A stretch of 64,000 nucleotides of DNA from Sphingopyxis terrae subsp. terrae NBRC 15098 (GTDB taxonomy: Bacteria; Pseudomonadota; Alphaproteobacteria; Sphingomonadales; Sphingomonadaceae): the NCBI RefSeq assembly GCF_001610975.1, contig NZ_CP013342.1:3791001-3855000 (forward strand), written 5' to 3'. The first letter of the stretch is position 1. Each line of letters starts with the position of its first letter. The notes below the pieces were generated by a model. That model searched no databases, had not been told where the DNA came from, and saw only the letters and a program-made list of their open reading frames with translations. Position numbers and translations under genes: made by a program. Positions 28,440-38,421 of the stretch are shown piece after piece.

Positions 28440-29426
28440 TCAGACGACCGCGCCGTCGTCGTCCTCTTTGCTGGTCACGCGTTCGGCGCCCTGCGTCGCG
28501 GCGCTGGTCCGCGGGACGAAACTGTCGGGACCGACCTTCAGCCACACCAGAATCGGCGCCGACATGTAGATCGACGAATAGGTGCCGACGAAAATGCCGA
28601 GCAGCATTGCAGCGGTAAAGCCGAAGATCACGTCCGGCCCGACCCACAGCAGCACCGCGAGCGCGATCAGCATCGTGAAGCTCGTCATCACCGTGCGCGC
28701 CAGCGTCTCGTTGATGCTGAGGTCGAGCAGCGGGATGATCTCCATCTTGCGATATTTCTTCAGATTTTCGCGGATGCGGTCATAGACCACGATCGTATCG
28801 TTGAGCGAATAGCCGATGATCGTCAGCAGCGCGGCCACGATGTTGAGGTCGAACTGCATCTGCGTCAGCGCGAAGAAACCGAAGGTCAGCATGACGTCGT
28901 GGAACAGCGCGAACAGCGCGCCCACCCCGAACTGCCATTCGAAGCGGATCCAGATATAGATCGAAATCGCGATCATCGCGAGCGCGAGACTGAGCACGCC
29001 GGTACGCAGCAGCTCGCCCGAAACCTTGCCCGACACCGTTTCGACCGATCCGGTCTTGGCGGTCGGGAAGGCCTTGTGAATGCCGTCAACAAGCTGCTTG
29101 CCGGCCCGGTCGGCGGCCGCCTTGTCGCCTTCGGGCAGCGCGGTACGGATCGCCACCGCCTGATCGGACCCGAATTGCTGGATCGTCGCTTCGCCGAGGC
29201 CGATGTCGTTAACTTTTTCGCGGATCTCGTCGATTTCGGGCATGGTGCCCGAAAATTCGACGCGCACCGACTGGCCGCCGACGAAATCGACGCCGAGGTT
29301 CAGCCCGCGCACCGCGACAAGCGCGATCGATGCGACGATCATCAGGAAGCTGATCCCCATGGCGATGTTGCGCCACTTGAGGAAATGGATGTTGGTGTCT
29401 TCGGGGACGAGTTTCAGCAGACGCAT
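28440..29426 (-). CDS. secF: Protein translocase subunit SecF
   Basis: 328-aa RND-type membrane protein that works with SecD to use the proton gradient for late steps of Sec export. Six hydrophobic segments are visible. Signatures are LNLGVDFVGGQSVRVEF at the first periplasmic domain and the conserved ALFHDVMLTFGFFAL and SLNDTIVVYDRIRENLKKYR. It follows secD by 16 bp in the minus-strand order yajC-secD-secF. Confidence 0.96.
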   Translation of the reverse strand: MRLLKLVPEDTNIHFLKWRNIAMGISFLMIVASIALVAVRGLNLGVDFVGGQSVRVEFSGTMPEIDEIREKVNDIGLGEATIQQFGSDQAVAIRTALPEGDKAAADRAGKQLVDGIHKAFPTAKTGSVETVSGKVSGELLRTGVLSLALAMIAISIYIWIRFEWQFGVGALFALFHDVMLTFGFFALTQMQFDLNIVAALLTIIGYSLNDTIVVYDRIRENLKKYRKMEIIPLLDLSINETLARTVMTSFTMLIALAVLLWVGPDVIFGFTAAMLLGIFVGTYSSIYMSAPILVWLKVGPDSFVPRTSAATQGAERVTSKEDDDGAVV

Positions 29427-29442
29427 GGGATCGGTCCCTCTA

Positions 29443-31056
29443 TCAAATATTCAGCGACGCCGGACGCGTCTTGTGCACCCAGTGCGCGGCGAACATGCGG
29501 GTCACGGTAACTGCGGTGAAGACGCTGGTCACGATGCCGATGGTCAGCACAACCGCGAAGCCCTTGATCGGCCCGGTGCCGAACCAGAACATCAGCGCGG
29601 CGGCAATGACGTTGGTGATATTGGCGTCGAAAATCGCGCGACTGGCCTCCTTGTAGCCCAGCTCGACCGCCTGAAAAACGCGTCGCCCGCGTTTCAATTC
29701 TTCGCGGATACGTTCGTTGATCAGCACGTTGGCATCGACCGCGGCGCCGATCGTGAGTACGAAACCCGCGATACCGGGCAACGTCAGCGTCGCGTTGAAG
29801 GCGGCCATGATCGCGACGATCAGGAAGATGTTAAAGAAGAGCGCGACGTTCGCGTAGATGCCGAAGCGGCCATAGACGACGATCATGAACGCCAGCACCG
29901 CGACCGTCGCGATGATCCCGGCGATCGCGCCCTTGCGGATCGAATCGGCGCCGAGTTCGGGCGTCACCGTCCGCTCTTCGACGACGGCCATCTTGACGGG
30001 CAGTGCGCCCGATCGCAGCGAAATCGCCAGCGCATTTGCGCTTGCGACGGTGAAATTGCCCGAAATCTGCGCGCTACCGCCCAGGATCGGCTCGTTGATC
30101 GACGGCGCCGACAGCACCCGGCCGTCGAGCACCATGGCAAAGCGCTTGCCCACATTCTGCGCCGTCACCTTGGCGAAGGTCGCCGACCCACCCGAATCGA
30201 AGCGGATGGTGACGACCGGCAGGCCGCTCTGCGGATCATAGCTCTGCTTGGCGTCGATAAGCTGGTCGCCGCTGATCATGACCTGGCGGCGCAATACTTC
30301 GAACGGCACGCCATTGCCGGCGTCAGGCGAATAGGGAACGACCTCGCTGCCGACCGGGACGCGCCCCGCGGCGACTTCGTTGGGATCGGCATTGGTATCG
30401 ACCATGCGGAATTCGAGCCGCGCGGTCTTGCCGATCAGATCCTTCAATTGCTGCGGGTCCTGAAGGCCCGGCACCTGCACGACGATCCGGTCGTCGCCCT
30501 GACGGATGATCGTCGGCTCGCGCGTGCCGAGCGCGTTGACGCGCTTGTCGATAATGTCGCGGGCGGTATCCATCGCACGGCTGATCGCCTGCGCCTGCCC
30601 CGCCTTGGTCGGCGTCATCACGATGCGCGTCGTATCGACGACATCGATCGTCCAGTCGCGCTGGCCGGTCAGTCCCGCACCCTGCGTCTCGCGGAATAGC
30701 CGCTCGCGCGCTTCGTCGAGCTGCGCCTGATCGCGGACCAGAAAGCTGATCTTACCGCCCGCGGTCGACAATTCGCCGATTGCGATATCGTCATCGGGTC
30801 CCCGCTCGCCGCGCATCGCGGTGCGCACGGTCTTTTCCATATTGGCAAGCTGCGTCTTCTGGAGATCGCCAAGATCGGCCTCGAGCAGCAAGTGGCTGCC
30901 CCCTGCAAGGTCGAGGCCCAGATTGACCTTCATCTGCGCGAAGGACGGCAGGCTTTCGAACTGCTTTTGGGGAAGGAAGCTGGGAATGGAAAAGATGACA
31001 CCAAGCGCCAGGATGACGCTGATGCCAATGACTTTCCAGCGCGGGAAATCGAGCAT
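29443..31056 (-). CDS. secD: Protein translocase subunit SecD
   Basis: 537-aa partner of SecF. An N-terminal helix is followed by the D1 motif VNLGLDLAGGSHLLLEAD, a large periplasmic part with the D2 region GDDRIVVQVPGLQDPQQLKDLIGKTARLEF, and a C-terminal five-helix RND domain (LTIGAAVDANVLINERIREELKRGR). Length is usual for the alphaproteobacterial short form. It lies 49 bp after yajC on the same strand. Confidence 0.97.
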   Translation of the reverse strand: MLDFPRWKVIGISVILALGVIFSIPSFLPQKQFESLPSFAQMKVNLGLDLAGGSHLLLEADLGDLQKTQLANMEKTVRTAMRGERGPDDDIAIGELSTAGGKISFLVRDQAQLDEARERLFRETQGAGLTGQRDWTIDVVDTTRIVMTPTKAGQAQAISRAMDTARDIIDKRVNALGTREPTIIRQGDDRIVVQVPGLQDPQQLKDLIGKTARLEFRMVDTNADPNEVAAGRVPVGSEVVPYSPDAGNGVPFEVLRRQVMISGDQLIDAKQSYDPQSGLPVVTIRFDSGGSATFAKVTAQNVGKRFAMVLDGRVLSAPSINEPILGGSAQISGNFTVASANALAISLRSGALPVKMAVVEERTVTPELGADSIRKGAIAGIIATVAVLAFMIVVYGRFGIYANVALFFNIFLIVAIMAAFNATLTLPGIAGFVLTIGAAVDANVLINERIREELKRGRRVFQAVELGYKEASRAIFDANITNVIAAALMFWFGTGPIKGFAVVLTIGIVTSVFTAVTVTRMFAAHWVHKTRPASLNI

Positions 31057-31105
31057 GACGGGGTTCCGATGGTCTGAGCGGCGCCGGTTCCCCGACGCCG
31101 GCGCG

Positions 31106-31435
31106 TCAGTCGTTGGCGGGCTTGGCGCCCGGCTGGAGGACGTCGGAGATCGTCGACTTCACGATCTTGATCTTCACGCCCTGGGCGATTTCGACATCGG
31201 CGAAATCATCGTCGACGCGCGTCACCTTGCCGACAATCCCGCCGCCGGTGACGACCTGATCGCGCGGCTTCACCGATGCGATCTTGGCGCGATGCTCCTT
31301 CATGCGCACCTGTTGCGGACGGATGAGGAAGAACCAGAATACGACGAAGATCAAAAGATAGGGCACCAGCATGATGAAGCCGGCTGCCCCGCCCCCCGAT
31401 CCGGCCGCCTGGGTCAGAAGCAATTGGGTCGACAT
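31106..31435 (-). CDS. yajC: Preprotein translocase subunit YajC
   Basis: 109-aa single-span membrane protein that associates with SecDF. The hydrophobic helix GFIMLVPYLLIFVVFWFFLIRPQQ is followed by the family motif RMKEHRAKIASVKPRDQVVTGGGIVGKV. The ATG at 31433-31435 (MSTQLLLTQAAG) has GGAAAG upstream; an in-frame ATG eight codons earlier is possible. First gene of yajC-secD-secF. About 250 bp without a recognised gene lie between it and tRNA-Pro. Confidence 0.95.
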   Translation of the reverse strand: MSTQLLLTQAAGSGGGAAGFIMLVPYLLIFVVFWFFLIRPQQVRMKEHRAKIASVKPRDQVVTGGGIVGKVTRVDDDFADVEIAQGVKIKIVKSTISDVLQPGAKPAND

Positions 31436-31689
31436 GAATGAAAGACTTTCCGTTACCATGGCGCGGCCTTTCCCAATGGAAGGACCGCGCAAAAATAAGC
31501 GCGGCGCCTATCACGCAGGGGCGTCCCGCGCAACCGTCGCTGCGCCCCTCCCCCACGGCAAGCTCCCCGCCAGATGGGGTCGACGGCGGCGCGATCAAGC
31601 CCGCCGAAAGAAACACCGGCAAATGCCCATCGCCGCTTGCATCGCCAGCAAAGCCGCGCTAGGGGCCTCGCCTGCCCGAAAGGGCCGGT

Positions 31690-31766
31690 CGGGACGTAGC
31701 GCAGCCTGGTAGCGCATCACACTGGGGGTGTGGGGGTCGGAGGTTCGAATCCTCTCGTCCCGACCA
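31690..31766 (+). tRNA. tRNA-Pro (anticodon GGG)
   Basis: A complete cloverleaf is readable. The acceptor stem CGGGACG (31690-31696) pairs with CGTCCCG (31756-31762), followed by A and an encoded CCA. The D arm is GCGC...GCGC, the anticodon stem TCACA/TGTGG encloses the loop CTGGGGG (anticodon GGG), and the T arm is GGAGG-TTCGAAT-CCTCT type. Confidence 0.95.
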
Positions 31767-31960
31767 AATTTACTGCAAAACCATATCGCAAAGCGCTCGC
31801 TGCATCTGCGCGCCATTGCTCCGCCCACGGGAACCAGCGCGCGCGGCCGCGAGTATGCGACGGTTATGCACCCCTCGCTTCGCCTCGTCGGACTCTTGGT
31901 CAACCTCCGTTCGGCAGTCGCCTTCCCCATCAAGCGCCAACCGCTCAGGGCGATGGCGCG

Positions 31961-33202
31961 ATGACCCGCGTGTCCGAGACTTCGGTCACCCGGCATCGCG
32001 ATCTGCGAACGGGGCGCCCGATCTGGCTCCGCCACCGTCGCCTCCCGCTCGCAATCAAAGAGCTTGCGCGATCGCTGCGCTGCGACGTGGCGGTCGTCGG
32101 CGCCGGCATATCGGGCGCGCTGATTGCGGAGACGCTCAGCGACGCCGGGCTCGGCGTGGTGGTCTTGGATCGTCGCGGCCCCGCCGCAGGATCGACCGCC
32201 GCGTCGACCGCGATGCTGCAATATGAGATCGACCTCCCGCTCTCGCAAATGGCCCGGCGGATCGGCACGGAACGCGCAACGCGGATCTGGCGCCGCTCGC
32301 GGCTGGCGGTCGACGCCTTGCGCGAACGAACCGAACGCCTTGGTCTCGATGTCGGCGCTGCCACGCGCTCGACGCTGTATCTCGACGGCAATATTCTCGA
32401 CCCGGCCGCGCTCGCCGTCGAAGCGGATGCCCGGCGTAATGCGGGTTTCGAGATCGAATATATCGGCCCTGCCGAGGTCGAGCGACGCTACGGGATCAGC
32501 AGGCGCCATGCGATCGTCGGGTACGGCAATTATTCGGCCGATCCGCGGCGCCTGGCCGCGGCCTATCTGCAGGTCGCGCAGGAGCGCGGGATGCGCCTAT
32601 ACGCGCCTGCCGAGGTGATCGGCGTGGATAGCGACGACAGCGGCGTCCAGCTTCAGATCGACGGCGGGGCCACGATCACCGCGGCGCACGCCGTCTTCGC
32701 AACCGGCTACGAGATGCTGAAAGGCATCTCGAAAAAGGGAAATTACATTATGTCGACCTGGTCGATCGCGACGCGTCCGCAACCGCAGCGGATCTGGCGC
32801 GACGCGGCCATGATATGGGAGGCGTCCGACCCCTATCTCTACATTCGCACAACCCCTGACGGCTGCGTCATCTGCGGCGGGGAAGACGAGGATATTTCCG
32901 ATGCGACGGCGCGCGACGCGAAGATTGCGGACAAGGCGAAAACGCTCGCCCGCAAGCTCGGGGCGCTGCTTCCCGCTATCGACCCCACGCCCGCTTATGC
33001 CTGGGCCGGAAGCTTCGGCAACAGTCCGCTCGGTATCCCGACGGTGGGACGCATACCGCGCATGCCCAATTGCTATGCGGCGATGGGCTATGGCGGCAAC
33101 GGAATCACTTTTTCGATGATGGCGGCTCAAATCCTGCGCAGCACCATCTGCGGCGATCGCGATCCCGACGCCGACCTGTTCAGCTTTCACCGATCTTTCT
33201 GA
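31961..33202 (+). CDS. FAD-dependent oxidoreductase (DAO family)
   Basis: 413-aa flavoprotein of the D-amino-acid oxidase/glycine oxidase fold. The dinucleotide-binding motif is CDVAVVGAGISGALIAETLSDAGLGVVVLDRRG (residues about 41-72). A family substrate domain and the closing FAD motif (MGYGGNGITFSMMAAQIL) follow. Overall it resembles sarcosine or gamma-glutamylputrescine oxidase-like proteins; the substrate is unknown. The ATG at 31961-31963 is the plausible start; a longer frame upstream runs through the tRNA tail and is not coding. It is a single-gene unit just downstream of tRNA-Pro. Confidence 0.8.
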   Translation: MTRVSETSVTRHRDLRTGRPIWLRHRRLPLAIKELARSLRCDVAVVGAGISGALIAETLSDAGLGVVVLDRRGPAAGSTAASTAMLQYEIDLPLSQMARRIGTERATRIWRRSRLAVDALRERTERLGLDVGAATRSTLYLDGNILDPAALAVEADARRNAGFEIEYIGPAEVERRYGISRRHAIVGYGNYSADPRRLAAAYLQVAQERGMRLYAPAEVIGVDSDDSGVQLQIDGGATITAAHAVFATGYEMLKGISKKGNYIMSTWSIATRPQPQRIWRDAAMIWEASDPYLYIRTTPDGCVICGGEDEDISDATARDAKIADKAKTLARKLGALLPAIDPTPAYAWAGSFGNSPLGIPTVGRIPRMPNCYAAMGYGGNGITFSMMAAQILRSTICGDRDPDADLFSFHRSF

Positions 33203-33294
33203 ACGCCAACACCTGCACCGCTTCACCGCCAACGGAAATATAATTGCGCATCCTCGGACCTTGGGCAACAAGGTCCTTCGTTCAACAGGAGAAT

Positions 33295-35109
33295 ATGATG
33301 CGCCTTGCCGTTGCCCTGATGCTGCTGCCCGTCGTCCCGATCGCCGTCAACGCCCCGGCATTTGCCCAAACCGCGTCACAGACCCGAGCGCAGGATGCCG
33401 CGCTGTTGCAATTTCTCGATCAGGCTTTCGACGCGCGCCTGGCGCTCAGCCCGGAATCGCAAACGCAGCTTGGCCTCAAAACCAACTACGACCGGCTCGA
33501 TGACTATAGCGATGCGGCGGCATTGCGGGAGCAGGCGCTGGCCGAAACGCAGCTCAAAGCCATGCACGCCCATTTCAAGCCCGACCAGCTCGGTGAAAGC
33601 GCGCGGGTGAGCTATCGACTGTTCGAGTATGAAGTCGAGCGCGGCCGCGAATCGCTTCGCTTCCGCAAACTGCGTTTTCCCGTGTCGACCAATGGCAGCC
33701 CCGCGGGCGACATCCCCGTTCTGCTGATCAACAATCACAAGATCGACAGCGTGGCAGACGCCGAAGCCTATATCGCACGACTGCGCGACACCGACCGCGT
33801 CATGCGCGAAGTCGCGGCGCGAATGCGCGACCAGGCGGCGGCGGGGATCATCCCCAACAAGGTCAATTTCGCTCCCGCCCGCGCTGATGCACTCAAAATC
33901 CTTGCCGGTGCCCCGTTCGACGGCGGCGGCGATTCAACGCTGATGGCCGACTTCCGCAAAAAAGTCAGCGCGCTCGATGCGCCGGTGGCGACGAAGGAAA
34001 AACTGCTCGCGGATGCCAGCGCGGCCCTCACCGGCCCCTTCAAGCATGGCTATGAGACATTGATCGCCGCGATCGACGAGATCGAACCCAAATCGACAGG
34101 CAATTTCGGTGCCTGGCACCTTCCCGATGGCGCGGCCTATTATGCGGACCGCCTCAAGAGCTCGACGACGACAAATCTTACCGCGGACGAGATTCACGCA
34201 CTTGGCCTCGCACAAGTCGCGGCTATCCACAAAGAGATGGAAGCCGTGATGCGCGAGGTCGGCTTCAAGGGCACGCTCGCCGAATTTTTCGACAGCATCC
34301 GCACCGACCCCAAGTTCAAATATCCGAATACCGATGCGGGCCGCGAAACCTATCTGGCCGATGCGCGCGCCGTCATCTCCTCGGTAATGGAGGCCGCACC
34401 GCGCTATTTCCGCGTTCTGCCCAAGGCGCCGCTCGAAGTGCGGGCGGTCGAGAAATGGCGTGAGGGCACGGCGTCGACCGCCTTCTACAACCCGCCGTCG
34501 GCGGACGGGACGCGGCCTGGCATCTATTATGTCAATCTTGTCGACATGAACCAGACGCAGAAGGTGCAGGTCGCCGGGATCGCCGCGCATGAAGGGGCAC
34601 CTGGCCATCATTTCCAGATCGCGCGCCAGCAAGAGCTGACCGGCATACCCAAATTCCGGAAATTCGGCGGTTATGGCGCCTATATGGAAGGCTGGGGCCT
34701 CTATTCGGAGCGGCTTGCGGACGAGATGGGCGTTTACAAGACGCCTTATGACCGCTTCGGCATGTTGTCGCTTCAGGTGTGGCGCGCGATCCGGCTGGTT
34801 CTGGACACCGGCATCCATTCGAAGCGCTGGACGCGCGAACAGGCCATCGCCTATTTCAAGGCCAACAGCTCGGTATCGGACACCGACATTGCGCGCGAAG
34901 TCGATCGCTATTTCAACTGGCCGGGCCAGGCGACGAGCTACATGGTCGGCCAGCTCAAGATCGCCGAACTTCGCAAACGCGCCGAAACCGAACTCGGCCC
35001 GCGTTTCGACATTCGCGACTTTCACGAGGCCGTTCTAAGCGAAGGCGCGCTGCCGCTCGACATCCTGGAGGAACAGGTCGAGCGCTACATCGCCGCGCAC
35101 AAGCAATAG
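33295..35109 (+). CDS. Exported DUF885-family protein (putative metallo-hydrolase)
   Basis: 604-aa protein with a signal peptide (MMRLAVALMLLPVVPIAVNAPAFAQ), so it is probably periplasmic. It covers the entire DUF885 domain, including the conserved zinc-peptidase-like motif GIAAHEGAPGHHFQIARQQE (HExxxxH) and YGAYMEGWGLYSERLADEMG downstream. DUF885 members are suspected peptidases or esterases; activity here is inferred from the motif. The start follows AGGAGA by 2-8 bases. It stands alone between the FAD oxidoreductase and the AsmA-family gene. Confidence 0.88.
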   Translation: MMRLAVALMLLPVVPIAVNAPAFAQTASQTRAQDAALLQFLDQAFDARLALSPESQTQLGLKTNYDRLDDYSDAAALREQALAETQLKAMHAHFKPDQLGESARVSYRLFEYEVERGRESLRFRKLRFPVSTNGSPAGDIPVLLINNHKIDSVADAEAYIARLRDTDRVMREVAARMRDQAAAGIIPNKVNFAPARADALKILAGAPFDGGGDSTLMADFRKKVSALDAPVATKEKLLADASAALTGPFKHGYETLIAAIDEIEPKSTGNFGAWHLPDGAAYYADRLKSSTTTNLTADEIHALGLAQVAAIHKEMEAVMREVGFKGTLAEFFDSIRTDPKFKYPNTDAGRETYLADARAVISSVMEAAPRYFRVLPKAPLEVRAVEKWREGTASTAFYNPPSADGTRPGIYYVNLVDMNQTQKVQVAGIAAHEGAPGHHFQIARQQELTGIPKFRKFGGYGAYMEGWGLYSERLADEMGVYKTPYDRFGMLSLQVWRAIRLVLDTGIHSKRWTREQAIAYFKANSSVSDTDIAREVDRYFNWPGQATSYMVGQLKIAELRKRAETELGPRFDIRDFHEAVLSEGALPLDILEEQVERYIAAHKQ

Positions 35110-35274
35110 TCGCACCTCCCCGCGCGCCTCGCCTCACCGCGGCGCGTGGGGAACGGCGCCGGGGCCCGCGAACGACCATCAATGGCGCGCAAGGAACCTT
35201 GCGCTCGCTCCCGCATATCGAAGACGCATGTTTTCGATAACCTCCCCGACCGTTCGCGCTTGCGAGCGAACCGC

Positions 35275-37176
35275 GTGAACCGCCCCGCCCTGCCGCACCT
35301 GTCGCGCAATGCGCGCGTGGCCCTTGTCGTCGCCGCGGGAGTGGTTCTTCTCGCCGCTTTGCTGCTCGCGACCTTTCCGGTGGGAATGCTGCGCGGGACG
35401 GCCGAGGCGCGCCTGAGCGAAAAATTCGGCGCGCCCGTTCATATCGGGGCGCTGGAGAGAAGGGATGTTTTCTCCTTCTCGCCCGAGATTGAAGCCCGAA
35501 GCGTCCGCATCGGGCAGCCCGCCTGGGCGGGACGCGGCGACATGGCGACGATAGGACGCCTGCGCATCCGCTTGCCCATCCTGAAGCTTTTGACCGGCAC
35601 GATCACGCCGCGCTCGATCGATATCGACGGGCTGTCGCTGGCGCTGGTGCGCGATGCCGACGGACGGAGCAATTGGGGTGGCCCTCGGCCCGGCGGTTCG
35701 GACAGTTCGCCGCCGCCTGCCATCGGCACCGTTCGGATAAATGAGGGCCGCTTTACGCTCAAGGATGCCAAGCGCCGCCTTGATATCGCCGGAACGATCG
35801 AAGCCAAGGATGCGAAGGGCCTCGCAATCGCCGCCGAAGGGCAATTCAACGGCGCGGCCGCGAAGCTCGGCGCGGCGGCAAGCTGGGCGCAGGACGCCAA
35901 GGGCCGTTGGCCGTTTTCTGCCGAGTTGACATCGGACCTGCTCCGGCTAAGCGCCTCGGGCACGATGGCCGCCCCCCTCGACACCGCGCATATGACGATG
36001 CGGATGACGGCGCATGGCACCAGTCTCAAGCAACTCGACTATATCATCGAGGCCGGGCTGTTCGGCACCCAGGCGATCGATCTTGACGGCGCGGTACGCC
36101 GCGACGGGACCGACTGGTTTATCGACAGGCTTGACGGGCGCATCGGTCGTTCGACGATTGCCGCCACGGCGAAGATACTGAAGCGCGGCGGTCGTACCAG
36201 GATCGACGCCAGCATCGATGCGCCCCGGCTGGACTTCGACGATCTGGCCGACGACGCCGGACTTGCGGCAGCACGCGCGCAGCAAGCGCGCATCGGCCCG
36301 CGCATCTTTCCCGACACGCGGATCAATCTTGCGAAAATGGGGCCGACCGACGGTGTCATCCGTATCACGATCCATCAGTTGCTCGTGAAGGGCGGGTCGG
36401 TGTTCAAAAGCCTCAAGGGCCAGCTGTCGCTCGACCATCGGATATTGACGCTCGACAAGGCCGTCGCACAGCTTGGGCGCGGCACTATGAGCGGCCGGGT
36501 AAAGGTCGATTCCCGCGGCAAGATTCCCCTGCTGACGACCGAATTGCGTATCGACGGAGCCAGCTTCGACGATTTTGTCGGTCAGCCCGACATGATCCGC
36601 GGCCCCGTGCGCGGGCTGGTTCGGATTTCGGGACGCGGCGACACCGTCCGCCAGGCCTTCGCTTCGGGGAACGGGAAGATCGCGTTCGTTGCCAGTGGCG
36701 GCGCAATGAACCGCGCTGCGGCTTATGTGATGGCGCAGGATCTTGGCGGAGCGATCGGACAGAAACTAGGCGACGACGAGGCAATGACACCGATCCGGTG
36801 CGCGATCCTCGCCTTCTCGGCCAAGGACGGGCTGCTGACGCCCGCCCCGCTGGTCATCGACACCACCATCGCCCGGGCGCGCGGGCGCGGCCAGATAAAC
36901 CTCGATGGTGAGCGCATCGCGCTGGCCATGAATGGCGCGGGGAGCGAAAAGCCGGATCTCAAGCTCGTCGACCCGGTGAAGGTCGAGGGAACGCTGTCGC
37001 AGCCCACCATCGATTTCGCGCCGCCGGGAAAGAAATCGGGCGGCGGTCTATTCGGGGCTGTGACGCGGTCGATCGGCGCGGCGCTCGGCCTGCATAAGGA
37101 CCCGCAGCGCGATGCGCCGCTTCCCAAGCCCGGAACGGTCAACTGCCGCGCACTTGCCGCCGAGGCGCTACGCTAG
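35275..37176 (+). CDS. AsmA-family protein
   Basis: About 633-aa membrane-anchored periplasmic protein. One N-terminal helix (VALVVAAGVVLLAALLLATF) precedes beta-rich AsmA/YhdP-type repeats (for example IEARSVRIGQPAWAGRGDMATIGRLRIRL and LDLDGVRRDGTDWFID-like segments) up to a C-terminal region with GRGQINLDGERIALAMNG. Such proteins are thought to bridge the envelope and help move lipids to the outer membrane. A GTG at 35275-35277 is the preferred start; the frame is open from 35146, with an ATG at 35182, but that part looks intergenic. Last intact core gene before the junction at 37179. Confidence 0.82.
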   Translation: MNRPALPHLSRNARVALVVAAGVVLLAALLLATFPVGMLRGTAEARLSEKFGAPVHIGALERRDVFSFSPEIEARSVRIGQPAWAGRGDMATIGRLRIRLPILKLLTGTITPRSIDIDGLSLALVRDADGRSNWGGPRPGGSDSSPPPAIGTVRINEGRFTLKDAKRRLDIAGTIEAKDAKGLAIAAEGQFNGAAAKLGAAASWAQDAKGRWPFSAELTSDLLRLSASGTMAAPLDTAHMTMRMTAHGTSLKQLDYIIEAGLFGTQAIDLDGAVRRDGTDWFIDRLDGRIGRSTIAATAKILKRGGRTRIDASIDAPRLDFDDLADDAGLAAARAQQARIGPRIFPDTRINLAKMGPTDGVIRITIHQLLVKGGSVFKSLKGQLSLDHRILTLDKAVAQLGRGTMSGRVKVDSRGKIPLLTTELRIDGASFDDFVGQPDMIRGPVRGLVRISGRGDTVRQAFASGNGKIAFVASGGAMNRAAAYVMAQDLGGAIGQKLGDDEAMTPIRCAILAFSAKDGLLTPAPLVIDTTIARARGRGQINLDGERIALAMNGAGSEKPDLKLVDPVKVEGTLSQPTIDFAPPGKKSGGGLFGAVTRSIGAALGLHKDPQRDAPLPKPGTVNCRALAAEALR

Positions 37177-37178
37177 GG

Positions 37179-37478
37179 TCAGGACCCCGGGTTCGGAACG
37201 CAACCCAACGGCGTACCAAGACGGCGAAGGGGCCAGACCATTTTGACCCTGCTGAGCGACGCGGCCCATTCTCGAGCTTCGTCGATTGAAAATGCCGGGT
37301 GAGCTCCCAAGATCAGTTCGACGGTTTTCTTCGTTCCGGCCCCAAGGCGCTTGAAGCGCCGCTGCTTTCTTTCATGTGCAGCGACAACGACAGACAGGCT
37401 CGGGACTTCCCGGTCGGCTAGCGCGCCACCCTTGAGCCGCTCGATATGAGCGGAAGTCAGTTTCACGGGTTTGTCCAT
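37179..37478 (-). pseudogene. Fragment of a tyrosine integrase (N-terminal arm-binding part)
   Basis: From the ATG at 37476-37478 the product reads MDKPVKLTSAHIERLKGGALADREVPSLSVVV ... TKKTVELILGAHPAFSIDEAREWAASLSRV. The GAHPAFSIDEAREWA stretch is the usual DUF4102-like arm-binding domain of phage or island integrases. The reading stops 2 bp from the AsmA stop, with no catalytic domain (R-H-R-Y) present, so only the 5' quarter is left. It suggests that an island once integrated here. Confidence 0.55.
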
Positions 37479-37881
37479 GATGACCTCGAAGGAATCGAGG
37501 CCATGGAACATTCGTAAGAATTCTCGCAAAAGATGTGTCCAAGCAGGTTCAAATCCGATGTGATTTGTCCAGGCAACGCGCTTTTGGACGAAGATGTGTC
37601 GCCATTGGCAGCACTTCGACGAATGGCAGAAAACTGCCGGAAATGCTAGGTTTGAAGATGATTTGGACTTGGTAGCGGAGGAGGGATCCACCAACCTCAC
37701 TTAAGCAGCTGTTAAATTGGCAGTTCTCTATTAGCTTCGCCAAAAATACCCCCTGCAATACCCCCATCTTGGGACCTTTGCGATGAGCGGAAATTCGATC
37801 GCGGCAAACCGTTGGACTTATCCCGAGCAGTGGGCATTCACTGCGCAAGTTGGCGTATGTCGCAGGCAGCATAGCTCCCAC
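37479..37881. other. Gene-free stretch, island junction
   Basis: About 400 bp of lower GC with no convincing gene. It contains AATACCCCC twice (37743-37766), resembling sequences upstream of integrase genes. Both strands have only short open frames without family signals. Confidence 0.5.
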
Positions 37882-38421
37882 TCACCACACCTGAGAACCA
37901 ATCCAGATCACTCTGCCGACGACATTGATCGCCTTTCGCTGAACACCGTTCCAGCTTGGATAAGCGGGATGGTCGGTCAGGACAGAAATGCGATTTTTGG
38001 TCGGATCCAGAGCGATCCGCCTGACGAACGTCTCTGACGATCCCCGGACAGCGTAGAGCCCGTCTTGAAGGGCATCGTGAGAGCGCAGCCTTTGGATTAT
38101 GACTTCGTCGCCATTCTGCAGGGTCGGCTGCATAGCCTCACCAGCAATGGGTAAGATCGCCAAACCTGCAGGCCTGTTGCATAGGCGTCTTAGCCAGGCT
38201 TCATCTACGATCCGAGATCGTTCCTGTGGGATTTCCAAGCCCTTGGCCTCAATTACCGGCACAGTGATGACCGAACGTCGCGGAGTTGAAGGGCTCTCTT
38301 TTCCCCCGAGCAATTTGGCAGGAACATCGAAATGCAGAGCCAGCTGAGCGATGTCGCTTTGATCGAGACGCGCGGGCGTGCCGCGCTTGATGTATTGCTG
38401 GATATAGGCGGAGTTTTGGTC
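37882..38421 (-). pseudogene. LexA/S24-like repressor, 5'-truncated by an IS, catalytic residues replaced
   Basis: About 180 codons remain. The N-terminal part holds the end of a Cro-like helix-turn-helix (NSAYIQQYIKRGTPARLDQSDIAQLALHFDVP). The C-terminal part is an S24 peptidase fold (AGEAMQPTLQNGDEVIIQRL ... GLYAVRGSSETFVRRIALDP). Active S24 proteins have GDSM and a Lys; here the nucleophile Ser is Ala and the Lys is Arg, so self-cleavage should not occur. The reading enters the IS at 38421 without a proper start, so roughly 20 N-terminal residues are missing. It would be a phage-type or island regulator. Confidence 0.7.

Noticed and set aside
29203..30699. 498-codon open frame on the plus strand
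   Set aside because: Antisense to secD and secF; shadow of their codon pattern.
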